This document shows, piece by piece, positions 55,764 through 64,000 of a stretch of 64,000 nucleotides of DNA. Under the pieces are notes generated by a model that saw only the letters and a list, made by a program, of their open reading frames with translations, did no database searches and was not told where the DNA came from. Source of the stretch: Bacillus xiapuensis (GTDB lineage: Bacteria; Bacillota; Bacilli; Bacillales; Domibacillaceae). Positions within the stretch are counted from its first letter, which is position 1. Each line of letters begins with the position of its first letter. The DNA lies in NCBI RefSeq assembly GCF_002797355.1, contig NZ_KZ454939.1, positions 1,831,828 through 1,895,827 on the forward strand, given 5' to 3'. Position numbers and translations under genes: made by a program.

Positions 55764-55851
55764 ACATTCTCCCTCCTACTATAACGAAAGAGAAAAGCAG
55801 CTGTAAAGCCCGGACGCTGCATTCTTTCTTTAATCCTGATCAAAAGCTGTT

Positions 55852-56430
55852 TCATTCGCACCGCGCCGGCTCACATTGAACCAGCCCCGCTTCTGTTACC
55901 AGCTTTTGAACCGGCAGATCATGCTTCTCCACTGGAAGATCCTGAATCATTTGCTGAGAAAAGGCAAGAGATATACTAGCGCCTGTATACGCGGCCAGAA
56001 AGCGGTCATAATATCCGCCGCCAAAGCCGAGCCGGTATCCTTTCTTATCAAATGCCAAGCCCGGTACGATGAGAAGATCGATGTCAGCATCATCGACTGG
56101 GCAGGTTTTGGCAGGATCCGGTTCAAATAAGCCAAAATAAACCGTTTCCAATTCACAAAAGGAGATGAGTTCATAAAAGGTCATGCTTCGATTAGCTGAG
56201 TTGCATTTCGGCACCGTTATTTGCTTTCCTTCCTCCCATCCCCGTTTAATGATCTGCCAAGTATCGACTTCCGGCATACGGGACACTGTGATGCCTATTA
56301 CGCGGGCTTTTTTCCATTCTTCCAGCGCAAATAATCTCCGGGCTATTTGAAAGGAGAGCTGCTCATAAACGAGCTTGTTGATCTTCCCAAGCTTGTTCTT
56401 CATTTGCTGGCGCACTCTTTTTTTATCCAT
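55852..56430 (-). CDS. yqgN: 5-formyltetrahydrofolate cyclo-ligase (YqgN)
   Basis: The 192-residue enzyme converts 5-formyl-THF to methenyl-THF with ATP. The nucleotide/folate motif LGFGGGYYDRFLA lies near residue 145; the amino end MDKKRVRQQMKNKLGK is typical. ATG at 56428-56430 is chosen; an upstream frame to 56460 crosses the rpmG terminator area without support. Confidence 0.92.
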   Translation of the reverse strand: MDKKRVRQQMKNKLGKINKLVYEQLSFQIARRLFALEEWKKARVIGITVSRMPEVDTWQIIKRGWEEGKQITVPKCNSANRSMTFYELISFCELETVYFGLFEPDPAKTCPVDDADIDLLIVPGLAFDKKGYRLGFGGGYYDRFLAAYTGASISLAFSQQMIQDLPVEKHDLPVQKLVTEAGLVQCEPARCE

Positions 56431-56470
56431 CACGTTCCGTCCTTTCCCATTTCCGTACAATACTGAACAA

Positions 56471-56498
56471 AAAAACAGCAGGAAAAAAATCCTGCTGT
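56471..56498 (-). terminator. rpmG terminator
   Basis: On the minus strand AACAGCAGGA pairs with TCCTGCTGTT around TTTTTT and is followed by seven T, directly after the stop codon. Confidence 0.9.
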
Positions 56499-56648
56499 TT
56501 ACTTCGTTTCACGGTGTGTAGTCATACGCTTTTCTCTTGGACAATACTTTTTCAGTTCAAGACGATCAGGGTTGTTACGTTTATTTTTTTTCGAAATATA
56601 GTTACGATCACCGCATTCCGTGCATGCTAATGTGATATTTACGCGCAT
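56499..56648 (-). CDS. rpmG: Ribosomal protein L33
   Basis: A 49-residue protein reading [19 protein letters not shown] at the start and [16 protein letters not shown] at the end. It closely matches B. subtilis RpmGA. Three cysteines remain (CTEC and YCPRE) where a full zinc ribbon has CxxC twice. It lies between yqgN and the glycan operon. Confidence 0.95.
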   Translation of the reverse strand: MRVNITLACTECGDRNYISKKNKRNNPDRLELKKYCPREKRMTTHRETK

Positions 56649-56741
56649 CCTTTTATCCCTCCAAACTTTCCAATACAATTGTATCTTCTTTACGACTTTT
56701 CTATAATATCACTTTTTTTTTGTAAAATCCAGTCTGTTTTT

Positions 56742-57599
56742 TTACTGTTCATGAGTTTTCAAAAGCCGCTGCCGGCTTTGGGCGGAGGGGCAGTTAGATG
56801 AAAGAGTATACGCCAAATGAAACCGCTGAAAAAAATGAGAGTAAAAGCCGCCGGCTGGAAGGAGAGCCGGCTGGACTGGTGTTCTGACTCCTGGTATTCC
56901 CTTTCTAAGATGTCTTTCGGCCATCCAGTACTGAAATGGAGTCCCGACATCCTGCCAATAAGCATCCGTCTGGTAAACGAAAATCCTTTGATGGTCTTTC
57001 ATAAGAAGCGGGAACAGCTCTTTAGCAAAATCCACTTTCCCGAAAAATGGATAACGCTGAAATAATTCAGGCTCAATAATATATATGCCCGTATTCACCA
57101 AATAACTGAAAATATGTTCTTTTGACGGCTTCTCGCAAAAATCGATTAGGCGGCCGGAATCGTCCGTTAAACAAATGCCCAGTCCCTCCACCGACTTCTT
57201 CTCAACGGCCGCCAAAGTGAACAGCGCTTGATTGGCGTTATGAAAACGAATCGCCTGCTCAAGTGAAAGATTTGTCAGCGAATCGCCGCTGATCACAACG
57301 GCGGGCTCCTGGAAGAGTTCCCTATGACGGAACAGGCTTCCTGCCGTTCCAAGCGGATCCTTTTCCTCTATATAAGAAAGATGCATGCCAAAGCGGGAGC
57401 CGTCACCAAAATACTCGATGATGGTTTCTTTTTTATAGCAAACGGTCAGAATAACCTCATAAATCCCCTGTTTCTTTAGCAGCTCCAGGTTATATTCCAG
57501 CAGCGGTTTGTTCAATAGCGGAATCATCGGCTTCGGCAGCGAATTTGTAAATGGCTTAAGCCTTTCTCCCTTCCCTCCCGCTAAAATGACTCCTTTCAT
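56742..57599 (-). CDS. Sugar-1-phosphate nucleotidyltransferase
   Basis: The 285-residue NTP-transferase has the signature VILAGGKGERLKPFTNSLPK at the start, SGDSLTNL as the metal site (DxxTN variant) and WQDVGTPFQYWMAE near 225. It should activate a sugar-1-phosphate to an NDP-sugar; the base and sugar cannot be told from sequence. The start overlaps the upstream glycosyltransferase stop (ATGA). Its product is the likely donor for that enzyme. Confidence 0.87.
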   Translation of the reverse strand: MKGVILAGGKGERLKPFTNSLPKPMIPLLNKPLLEYNLELLKKQGIYEVILTVCYKKETIIEYFGDGSRFGMHLSYIEEKDPLGTAGSLFRHRELFQEPAVVISGDSLTNLSLEQAIRFHNANQALFTLAAVEKKSVEGLGICLTDDSGRLIDFCEKPSKEHIFSYLVNTGIYIIEPELFQRYPFFGKVDFAKELFPLLMKDHQRIFVYQTDAYWQDVGTPFQYWMAERHLRKGIPGVRTPVQPALLPAGGFYSHFFQRFHLAYTLSSNCPSAQSRQRLLKTHEQ

Positions 57600-59929
57600 A
57601 TAAACACCCCTTCCATCTTTTGTTTCACAACGGATCGGTCGTAGACGCGCTTGGTCTGGCTGCTGATTCGCGGCCAGCTATATACATCGCGGGCCAATCG
57701 ATACCCCTTTCGCTCCATTCGTTCTTTCAGCTCATGATCGCGCATCAGGCGCTCCAGTTGCTTCTGTAAACTTTGAACATCCCCCGGTGTAAACAGCAGG
57801 CCAGTCTCTTCATGGATCACAAATGACTTCAGTCCTCCTGTGCAGGAAGCGACGACCGGTTTTTGCGCGGCCATCGCTTCTAGTGCCACAATGCCGAATG
57901 GTTCATACAAGCTCGGAAATACCGCCGCTTCGCATTCCAGAAATAGCCGCCGTCTCTCTTCATCAGAAACAAAACCGATAAAATGCACGGCGTCTTCTAG
58001 CTTTCTTTGTTTCACTTTCTTTCGGAAATGATCAAGCAGCGGGCCTGTTCCAGCAATTATAAATTGAAGATCGTATTTGCCCGAAAGATAAGCCGCCGCT
58101 TCTATTAATAGATGAAAGCCTTTCTCTCTTACAATGCGGCCGATTGAAAAGATGTAAGGCTGTTTTTTCTTGTGATCTAATTTTTCTTCCAGCTTCATTT
58201 CATCCGTGTTAATCCCGTTCGGAATAATATCAATCTCTTTCTCTTCCTCCAAATACCAGGAGAGCACTTCCTCCTTCATCGGCTGACTGCAAACAATTAG
58301 CCTATCGGATTGATCAAACAGACTCTTTTCTTTTTGATAAATAGCGGTTTGCATCTCTGTAAAAATTCCGTTGTTTCTGCCATACTCCGTCGCATGAACC
58401 GTTGTGATCAATGGAATTTGGAACAGCTGGCGGCTAACGAGCGCTGCATGACCAACAAGCCAGTCATGCGCATGGATAATCTGTATGCTGTTCTCTCCGA
58501 TAATCTCTACAGCCTTCCGAAGCAAACAGCCATTTAAATCGGCTATCCAAGTTAAAAAATCAGGCTCACAAGCATGCAGCGGCCCTGTTCGAAAAACATG
58601 GACTCCTTCATCTGTCTCGTAAGCGGGTTGGCCCGGACAGGCAGCTGTTACTACATATACCTCTACCTCTTGATAGCAAAGGGCTTTGCTCAAATCATGA
58701 ACATGCCGCGATAGACCTCCTACGATCCTTGGCGGATACTCCCAAGTAAGCATAAGAACTCCCTTCTTCTCTTGCCTTAACCAGTGGCTGTTCCGTTGCT
58801 TTTCCCGCAGCGAAAGCCCGTCAGCTATCAGCAGCCGTTTGCTTCGCTGGCCAATATAATCATAATCGCATTCATCACGAATTATTCCTTCATATATATA
58901 GCTGAAGGCATCACAACAATTCATCTGCTCCTCACGCGGCAAGCGATGAGCGATAGCATACAGATAATGGATCCATTCTTGGATAAGCGCTTCCTTCAAG
59001 AACCTTTCTTCATCGGGGAGCCGTTCTTCCAGCAAAGCAAGCTTTTCTTCCATTTGAAAGGCAGCCGCTGAATGTTCAGCGGCTTCATCATTCAATAAGC
59101 ATCCGCCTTTATTCAGATGAAAGTAACTGAAAGGAATGTGGACACAGCTTTCTATGTGTGTCCTTTTGGTTAGCCGCTGCTCAGGCAAGCGGTTCAGCAA
59201 TTGACTGAAAAACGCCTGCCGGTCCGCAGCTATTTGAGCGAACACAGGGAAATGGAATTCGGACATTTGTTCTATTTCTTCAATTTGCGCGACCGGACAA
59301 ACACCCATTCCATAGACAGTTTGGCAAATGCCTCCTTTCTTGAGCACTTCATCTGAAAATACTTCATGAGATAAAAATAGGTATTTCACTCCGAACGGTT
59401 GAAGAATGCGCTCAATTCCAGCAGCATATGCGCCTCGGGGCAGCCATATGCTTTCAGGCGCGGACTGAAAAGCCGCTTGCCATATTTGGAGGGTTTTTTC
59501 TAGTTGAATCTCCATAGCGGCGGCTGACTGCAGGACAGTGAGAGGATAGTCACTGATAGCGGAAGGATAAGCCTTCAGCTTTCCTTGTCTTATGTAGAAT
59601 CGGAAAGCGTGAATCAATTGTCCGTCCCAATGATTCCATTGTTCAAACAGCGCCTGTTTTGCTGGATCATTCGCTTCCGGCTGGCTTTTTGCCAAAAGAT
59701 CCGCCGCCAACATTTGAAATGAATCGGACTCCAGCCACTTAACAATTAACGGATTCAATACGATTCCAATCTTCTGGCCGGCTTTCAGCTGGCTAAGCAC
59801 ATGTATAACACCCAAATATTCCTCTAAAACGGATTGCAAGTAGGAAGGCGCTTCTTCCTTATGAAATAAATGGAAAGGACGATAGGGAACAGATGGCTGA
59901 ATAATAACAGGAACTTGAACGTCACTCAT
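57596..59929 (-). CDS. GH57-like domain fused to GT4 glycosyltransferase
   Basis: The 777-residue protein has two halves. Residues about 1-385 resemble the GH57/DUF1957 branching-enzyme fold (SIWLPRGAYAAGIERIL at 160-176, FLSHEVF after it). GH57 branching enzymes have WLPEC there, so the nucleophile glutamate appears replaced by Arg. Residues about 395-777 are a GT4/glycogen-synthase-like transferase with LTWEYPPRIVGGLSRHV, VHATEYGR, FSIGRIVREKGFHLLIEA and EPFGIVALEAMA. B. subtilis YqgM, a GT4, sits at this place. ATG at 59927-59929 follows GGAGGAAAAG and overlaps the DUF4912 gene by eight bases. Confidence 0.85.
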   Translation of the reverse strand: MSDVQVPVIIQPSVPYRPFHLFHKEEAPSYLQSVLEEYLGVIHVLSQLKAGQKIGIVLNPLIVKWLESDSFQMLAADLLAKSQPEANDPAKQALFEQWNHWDGQLIHAFRFYIRQGKLKAYPSAISDYPLTVLQSAAAMEIQLEKTLQIWQAAFQSAPESIWLPRGAYAAGIERILQPFGVKYLFLSHEVFSDEVLKKGGICQTVYGMGVCPVAQIEEIEQMSEFHFPVFAQIAADRQAFFSQLLNRLPEQRLTKRTHIESCVHIPFSYFHLNKGGCLLNDEAAEHSAAAFQMEEKLALLEERLPDEERFLKEALIQEWIHYLYAIAHRLPREEQMNCCDAFSYIYEGIIRDECDYDYIGQRSKRLLIADGLSLREKQRNSHWLRQEKKGVLMLTWEYPPRIVGGLSRHVHDLSKALCYQEVEVYVVTAACPGQPAYETDEGVHVFRTGPLHACEPDFLTWIADLNGCLLRKAVEIIGENSIQIIHAHDWLVGHAALVSRQLFQIPLITTVHATEYGRNNGIFTEMQTAIYQKEKSLFDQSDRLIVCSQPMKEEVLSWYLEEEKEIDIIPNGINTDEMKLEEKLDHKKKQPYIFSIGRIVREKGFHLLIEAAAYLSGKYDLQFIIAGTGPLLDHFRKKVKQRKLEDAVHFIGFVSDEERRRLFLECEAAVFPSLYEPFGIVALEAMAAQKPVVASCTGGLKSFVIHEETGLLFTPGDVQSLQKQLERLMRDHELKERMERKGYRLARDVYSWPRISSQTKRVYDRSVVKQKMEGVFI

Positions 59930-60587
59930 ACTTTTCCTCCAATGAATGTTCATAGTAAGTGTACGTACTCGCGTGCTCTACCCAAAGCGGCCTTTCTGTC
60001 TCTTGATTTTTAAACTTTTCCATAGCTGGAAACATCGTCTGGTATTGGTCTGGACGTTCATATGGTGTGTGAATAGGGTGGGAACGCAGTAGAGGAAAAA
60101 ACTCATGATGACAGGTGAAGAATCCCAACTCACATACATATGATCGATTTCTTTTTAGTCCCTTGATAAACCAATGCCGGCTGCTTGCAGGAACCTTGAA
60201 ACAGTAAGTATGGTGAGCGTTATTGCCATTGAAGAGAATGTCTGTGACATCATACAGACGCAAGTCATATATTTGAAAATCAGCAATTGGATCAAACAGC
60301 TCTCCCATCGCCCGAACAAACCATTCTTGCAGCTCCCACTGACAAAATACCCGGTCTTTAGAAACAAGGACAAGTGACAGTTTCCCGGCAGAAAACCCTT
60401 CAAGATCTTCATCCTGATAGGAGAACCTTGGATACACGCTGTTTGCTGTTACGTCGTTTTTGTGTTTTTGGAACTTGTTCCATTGATATCGGATTTTCCC
60501 AATTGATATTCCTAATAAATCCGAAATATTCTGCAAGGACTTGCCTTCATTTTTTAGTTTAATAATCTCTGCTAACAACCTTCTCAC
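59922..60587 (-). CDS. DUF4912 protein with N-terminal HTH
   Basis: The 221-residue protein starts with an HTH-like segment (LKNEGKSLQNISDLLGISIG, about 11-30) and continues with a DUF4912-type domain (about 65-170: LVLVSKDRVFCQWELQEWF, LRLYDVTDI, YVCELGFF). DUF4912 proteins often accompany GH57/DUF1957 and glycosyltransferase genes and may bind glycan; this is inference. GTG at 60585-60587 is the outer start, TTG three codons on an alternative. First gene of the three-gene operon. Confidence 0.78.
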   Translation of the reverse strand: MRRLLAEIIKLKNEGKSLQNISDLLGISIGKIRYQWNKFQKHKNDVTANSVYPRFSYQDEDLEGFSAGKLSLVLVSKDRVFCQWELQEWFVRAMGELFDPIADFQIYDLRLYDVTDILFNGNNAHHTYCFKVPASSRHWFIKGLKRNRSYVCELGFFTCHHEFFPLLRSHPIHTPYERPDQYQTMFPAMEKFKNQETERPLWVEHASTYTYYEHSLEEKYE

Positions 60588-60689
60588 CCTGCTTCAGCAT
60601 CATTTTAATTCTCCTTCTATTAATCGTAACATTGACCGCCCGGTTCTACAATAAACGCATTTTGTCGGAAAATGACTGCTTCTACGCCT

Positions 60690-60704
60690 AAATCTAGTAG
60701 ATTT
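60690..60704. promoter_or_regulatory. 15-bp palindrome in the divergent promoter region
   Basis: AAATCTA and TAGATTT flank a single G. It lies 103 bases from the DUF4912 start and 63 bases from the divergent membrane HTH gene. An operator is possible. Confidence 0.4.
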
Positions 60705-60766
60705 GCCCTGAATATGATATAAATAACATAGGATCAGTAATCGATGTCGTGAGGTGAACATGTAAT

Positions 60767-61156
60767 ATGTACGAACTGATTATAGGACTTGCCTCTGCAG
60801 CTCTTCTCCTTTTTCTTTTTTCTTTCTTTCAAAAGGATTCTTATTCTAAATTAGAGAAAGAAGTAGAGGAGCTGTCTATGCAATTTTTGCAGGAAACCTA
60901 TCAATTAAAGAAAAAAATAAAAATCCTGGAAGAAGAGCTTCTGATGGATGATTCGTTTGAAAACAGCGAAGCAAAAACGAGCACTCCCTTGAGCCAGCCG
61001 AGTGTAAACGCCATCCTCAAAAATCAAGTCATCTCTTTATACAACCAAGGAGCGAACCTAAACAGCATCGCGCAGCAGTCTTCGCTTTCCCTAGAGCAAG
61101 TCAAAAAAATTCTAAAGCCTTATATGAATCAAGCAAGGGGAGGATGGCATGAGTAA
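60767..61156 (+). CDS. Membrane-anchored coiled-coil HTH protein (YqzD-like position)
   Basis: The 129-residue protein has an amino-terminal membrane helix (LIIGLASAALLLFLFSFF), a coiled coil (about 27-65, KLEKEVEELSMQFLQETYQL) and a resolvase-like HTH at the end (VISLYNQGANLNSIAQQSSL). It overlaps the next gene by eight bases. In B. subtilis yqzD occupies the similar position. Function unknown. Confidence 0.75.
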   Translation: MYELIIGLASAALLLFLFSFFQKDSYSKLEKEVEELSMQFLQETYQLKKKIKILEEELLMDDSFENSEAKTSTPLSQPSVNAILKNQVISLYNQGANLNSIAQQSSLSLEQVKKILKPYMNQARGGWHE

Positions 61157-61613
61157 ACAAACAACGAGAGCTTTTGCTGCTGGTCTGCTGAGCGCTTCCC
61201 TTGCTTTGCTCTCGTATACGATGATCCGTGACGATGAACAGTCAGCGCCATCTGATAAAGAAATGATCACCGAACTAAAGCAAAATGGCTACGTCGTCTA
61301 TACGAAGGAAGAAGCAAATCAACAAATGAATATGAAACAGCAAGCAGCAGCGGAACCAAAACCAGAGAAAAAAAGCAACAAACAAGAGAAAACGCTTCAA
61401 ACAAATGAAGCCTTTACCTTGGACATTCAGCCAGGCATGACTTCTTCTGAAATCGGCTCCTTGCTTGAAAAAGCGGGAATCGTTAAAGATGAACATACAT
61501 TTAATGATTATTTAACGAAAAACGGATATGCAGGAAAGCTGCAAGTTGGCAAGTATACACTTTATCCCTCCATGTCCGCAAAACAAATAGCCATCGTAAT
61601 CACTACAAAATAG
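61149..61613 (+). CDS. Small MltG/YceG-like membrane protein (YqzC-like)
   Basis: The 154-residue protein has one amino membrane segment (about 8-24), a basic/glutamine-rich linker (about 55-82) and a short domain (about 88-154) like the amino LysM-like part of endolytic transglycosylase MltG: IQPGMTSSEIGSLLEKAGIV and LQVGKYTLYPSMSAKQIA. The catalytic part of MltG is absent, so it is not expected to cut glycan strands. Coupled to the preceding gene. Confidence 0.75.
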   Translation: MSKQTTRAFAAGLLSASLALLSYTMIRDDEQSAPSDKEMITELKQNGYVVYTKEEANQQMNMKQQAAAEPKPEKKSNKQEKTLQTNEAFTLDIQPGMTSSEIGSLLEKAGIVKDEHTFNDYLTKNGYAGKLQVGKYTLYPSMSAKQIAIVITTK

Positions 61614-61626
61614 AATAAACAGAAAT

Positions 61627-61686
61627 GCTCCCCATTAAGCAGATAGATATAAAATAAAAACCTGTTTATCAAGGGGAGCTTTTTTA
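61627..61686 (+). terminator. Terminator after the MltG-like gene
   Basis: GCTCCCC (61627-61633) pairs with GGGGAGC (61673-61679) across an AT-rich 39-base loop, followed by TTTTTT. Confidence 0.7.
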
Positions 61687-61759
61687 TGGATGAAAGTCAA
61701 TATCCTAAGGAATTTAAATTAAAAATGCGGGATGCAAAACAAATCAGACCATCATATAG

Positions 61760-61796
61760 AAAAGGTTAGCAGCTGTTCTCTCGCTGCTAACCTTTT
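61760..61796 (-). terminator. pst operon terminator
   Basis: AAAAGGTTAGCAGC pairs perfectly with GCTGCTAACCTTTT. It lies nine bases past the pstB stop, with a T-rich minus-strand end. Confidence 0.88.
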
Positions 61797-61804
61797 CTTG
61801 CTTC

Positions 61805-62611
61805 TTAACCAAATCTGCCTGAAATATAATCTTCTGTACGAGCGTCTTCTGGATTATTAAAGATCACGTCTGTATCGTTAAATTCAATAACCTCTCCATT
61901 GAGGAAGAACGCAGTTTTATCAGAAATACGCGCCGCCTGCTGCATGTTATGCGTCACGATAATAATGGAGTAGCGCTCTTTTAATTCTTGGATCAGCTCT
62001 TCCACTTTCAACGTAGATACCGGGTCTAATGCAGAAGTCGGTTCATCCATTAAAATGACATCCGGTTCCAATGCCAAGCAGCGCGCAATACACAGCCGCT
62101 GCTGCTGTCCACCGGATAAACCGTAAGCCGGCTCATGAATCCGATCTTTTACTTCATCCCAAAGAGCGGCACCGCGCAAGCTCTTCTCCACCGTCTCGCT
62201 GATGATTTTTTTATTTTTAATGCCGTGAATTCTCAGTCCAAAAGCGATGTTTTCAAAAATGGATTTTGGAAATGGGTTCGGCTTTTGGAAGACCATTCCC
62301 ACACGCGTACGAAGCTCTTCCACTAGAAAGTCTTTGCCAAAAATATTGCGGCCGCGATATTCAATGACTCCGGATGTTTTCACGTCTGGCACTAAGTCCA
62401 CCATGCGGTTCAGCGTTTTGACATAAGTGGACTTCCCGCATCCAGAAGGACCGATAATGGCCGTTACCTCGTTTTCCATAATCTCTAAATTAATATTCTT
62501 CAATGCATGATGATTCCCGTACCAAAGGTTGCAGTTTTTGGTGCTGTAAACAGCACGTCTTTCGTTTGCCCCGTTGTTTTGTTTCTTATTATTCACTACC
62601 TCTAGTGCCAT
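61805..62611 (-). CDS. pstB: Phosphate ABC transporter ATP-binding protein
   Basis: The 268-residue ATPase has Walker [10 protein letters not shown] (about 53), signature LSGGQQQRL, Walker [14 protein letters not shown] and the H loop VTHNMQQA. It drives phosphate import through PstA/PstC. ATG at 62609-62611 follows GGAGGG. Only one pstB is present before the terminator, and no phoU follows, unlike some operons. Confidence 0.95.
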   Translation of the reverse strand: MALEVVNNKKQNNGANERRAVYSTKNCNLWYGNHHALKNINLEIMENEVTAIIGPSGCGKSTYVKTLNRMVDLVPDVKTSGVIEYRGRNIFGKDFLVEELRTRVGMVFQKPNPFPKSIFENIAFGLRIHGIKNKKIISETVEKSLRGAALWDEVKDRIHEPAYGLSGGQQQRLCIARCLALEPDVILMDEPTSALDPVSTLKVEELIQELKERYSIIIVTHNMQQAARISDKTAFFLNGEVIEFNDTDVIFNNPEDARTEDYISGRFG

Positions 62612-62645
62612 ATATTTTCCCTCCAAATGAAGATGCTTTACGAAC

Positions 62646-63551
62646 TTAATATCTTTGCTGATAACGATTTCGAATCCATACGGCCACAGAATTCATCAAG
62701 ATCAAGATGATTAACAGCACGATGATGCCTGCAGCTGCAAGCAAATGGAATTCCTCTTGCGGTCTGCTGGTCCAGTTGTAGATTTGCATCGGCAAAGCAG
62801 AAAACTGATCCAAAAACGACATTGGCAAAAAGGCGACAAAGGTTGGGATTCCCACAACGACTAATGGCGCAGTTTCCCCAATAGCCCTTGAAAAAGCAAG
62901 AATGCTTCCTGTTAAGATACCCGGGATAGCTGCTGGAAGCACCACCCGTAAAATCGTTTGCCATTTCGTTGCACCGAGACCGTAGGAGGCTTCTCTTAAT
63001 TCTTTAGGCACCGCACGAATTGATTCCTGAGAAGCAACAATGATGACGGGCAAAATCAGCAAACTCATCGTTAAACCAGCCGCCAAAACACTGTTTCCAA
63101 GATAGAACAACCGAACGAAAATCGTTAAACCAAGCAAACCGAAAACAACGGAAGGAACACCTGCAAGGTTGGAAATGTTCATTTGAATCCAGCGGGTAAT
63201 CCAGTTTTTCTTCGCATATTCCTCAAGATAAATGGCCGCGCCGACACCAAGAAGAAAAGAAACCGGCACAACAACTGCCATCATCCATAGCGTGCCGACA
63301 ATCGCTGCTTTAATGCCCGCTTGCTCTGGGCGTCTGGAAGCGAAATTCTGTAAGAAATCCCAGGACAAATGCCCAGCGCCTTGCGAAAAGATGCGGACAA
63401 GCAGCACGATCAAAATGACCGACGTCAGAATCGTGGCGGCTAAAAATAATCCTTTATAAAGGTTATTTCTCAACAATCTGGAAGGAATCTTTCCTACCAT
63501 TTCATCGGTGTTAATCTTGCTTTGTGCGTTATGATTCTGTACGTTTTCCAT
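62646..63551 (-). CDS. pstA: Phosphate ABC transporter permease PstA
   Basis: The 301-residue permease has six membrane helices and the EAA loop [21 protein letters not shown] that contacts PstB. The amino end (about 1-30) is polar and cytoplasmic. The ATG shares a base with the pstC stop (TAATG). Confidence 0.95.
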   Translation of the reverse strand: MENVQNHNAQSKINTDEMVGKIPSRLLRNNLYKGLFLAATILTSVILIVLLVRIFSQGAGHLSWDFLQNFASRRPEQAGIKAAIVGTLWMMAVVVPVSFLLGVGAAIYLEEYAKKNWITRWIQMNISNLAGVPSVVFGLLGLTIFVRLFYLGNSVLAAGLTMSLLILPVIIVASQESIRAVPKELREASYGLGATKWQTILRVVLPAAIPGILTGSILAFSRAIGETAPLVVVGIPTFVAFLPMSFLDQFSALPMQIYNWTSRPQEEFHLLAAAGIIVLLIILILMNSVAVWIRNRYQQRY

Positions 63552-64000
63552 TAGTACTCCTCCCTAAAACGCTTAGAGATGCGCTGAGCTAAAATATTCA
63601 TGGCCAATGTAAATAGGAATAATGTAAATCCGACAGCATAAATACTATAATAGATCGTTGTACCAAAACCGGCATCACCCGTACTTACTTGAACAATATA
63701 GGATGTCATCGTCTGCAGAGAAGATGTTAAATCCAGCTCCGCAGTTGGAGTTGAACCTCCCGCAATGGTAACGATCATCGTCTCGCCAATCGCCCGGGAA
63801 ATAGCTAAGACGATGGAAGCTAGTATTCCTGATAAAGCCGCCGGAAAAGCCACTCTCCAAGTCATTTCCCATTTTGTAGCTCCCAGCGCTAAAGCACCTT
63901 GACGCACAGCTTGAGGAACAGATGACAATGCATCTTCTGAAAGCGAAACGATCATTGGAATGATCATGATCCCCACCACAATTCCTGGGCTGATTGCGTT
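63551..64000 (-). CDS. pstC: Phosphate ABC transporter permease PstC, C-terminal part
   Basis: The last 149 codons are present; the gene runs off the right edge. The EAA loop LALGATKWEMTWRVAFPAAL and the conserved SRAIGETMIVTIAGG are visible, and helices near the end are intact. The frame continues to base 64000 without a start (NAISPGIV precedes), so the true start, and pstS before it, lie outside. Confidence 0.94.
   Translation of the reverse strand, partial: NAISPGIVVGIMIIPMIVSLSEDALSSVPQAVRQGALALGATKWEMTWRVAFPAALSGILASIVLAISRAIGETMIVTIAGGSTPTAELDLTSSLQTMTSYIVQVSTGDAGFGTTIYYSIYAVGFTLFLFTLAMNILAQRISKRFREEY

Noticed and set aside
1-64000. CRISPR arrays, insertion sequences with transposase genes, prophage genes
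   Set aside because: I saw no regularly spaced direct repeats, no transposase and no phage structural genes.

Overview
The window looks like chromosome from a spore-forming member of the Bacillaceae (Bacillus in the broad sense). It carries spo0A, spoIVB and the complete eight-gene spoIIIA operon, the comG competence pseudopilus operon, and a gene order that, from memory, follows B. subtilis from bkdR through yqiK, spo0A, recN, xseAB, accBC, spoIIIA, efp, gcv, comG, yqgX and glcK to pst. Base composition is moderate (roughly mid-forties percent GC by eye), apart from one AT-rich islet near 49.9-50.9 kb. Nothing here fixes a species.

Layout. 1-2.4 kb: start of leucine dehydrogenase (bcd) behind a clear sigma-54 promoter, and its activator bkdR. 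2.5-6 kb: yqzF, a glycerophosphodiester phosphodiesterase, spo0A with a 0A box, and spoIVB. 6-15.3 kb: one long minus-strand housekeeping block (recN, ahrC, tlyA/yqxC, dxs, ispA, xseB, xseA, folD, nusB). 15.6-18 kb: yqhY-accC-accB for fatty acid synthesis. 18.3-23.5 kb: spoIIIAA-AH behind a sigma-E-like promoter. 24-29 kb: efp, Xaa-Pro peptidase, aroQ, yqhR, yqhQ, yqhP, yqhO. 29-33.5 kb: B12-dependent ribonucleotide reductase nrdJ with two NrdR boxes, lipM and a rhodanese. 33.7-38 kb: gcvT-gcvPA-gcvPB under a tandem glycine riboswitch. 38-41.3 kb: SNF2 ATPase yqhH with yqhG, then yqzE and aroK. 41.3-45.3 kb: comGA-GG. 45.8-50.7 kb: a stress protein, tRNA-Gln, a cysteine-containing HTH regulator, small membrane proteins, an MBL hydrolase, an M14 peptidase and an islet of broken genes. 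51-56.7 kb: LtaS-type synthase, glcK, yqgQ, rhomboid yqgP, 5-FTHF cyclo-ligase and rpmG. 56.7-60.6 kb: a tightly overlapping three-gene glycan operon. 60.7-61.6 kb: a membrane-anchored HTH protein and an MltG-like protein. 61.8-64 kb: pstC (partial)-pstA-pstB.

How the parts fit. Three sporulation loci (spo0A, spoIVB, spoIIIA), cell-wall genes, glycine/lipoate/one-carbon genes (gcv, lipM, folD, yqgN) and isoprenoid genes (dxs, ispA) are interspersed. Control elements readable in the DNA are the sigma-54 site, 0A box, ARG box, sigma-E site, NrdR boxes, glycine riboswitch and many hairpin terminators.

Most unusual content: (i) the operon DUF4912 protein / GH57-like+GT4 fusion / sugar nucleotidyltransferase, where the GH57 motif appears to have lost its catalytic glutamate and a 15-bp palindrome lies in the divergent promoter region; (ii) spoIIIAD, whose only sensible start is ATT; (iii) an imperfect dispersed intergenic repeat; (iv) an AT-rich islet with frameshifted small genes.
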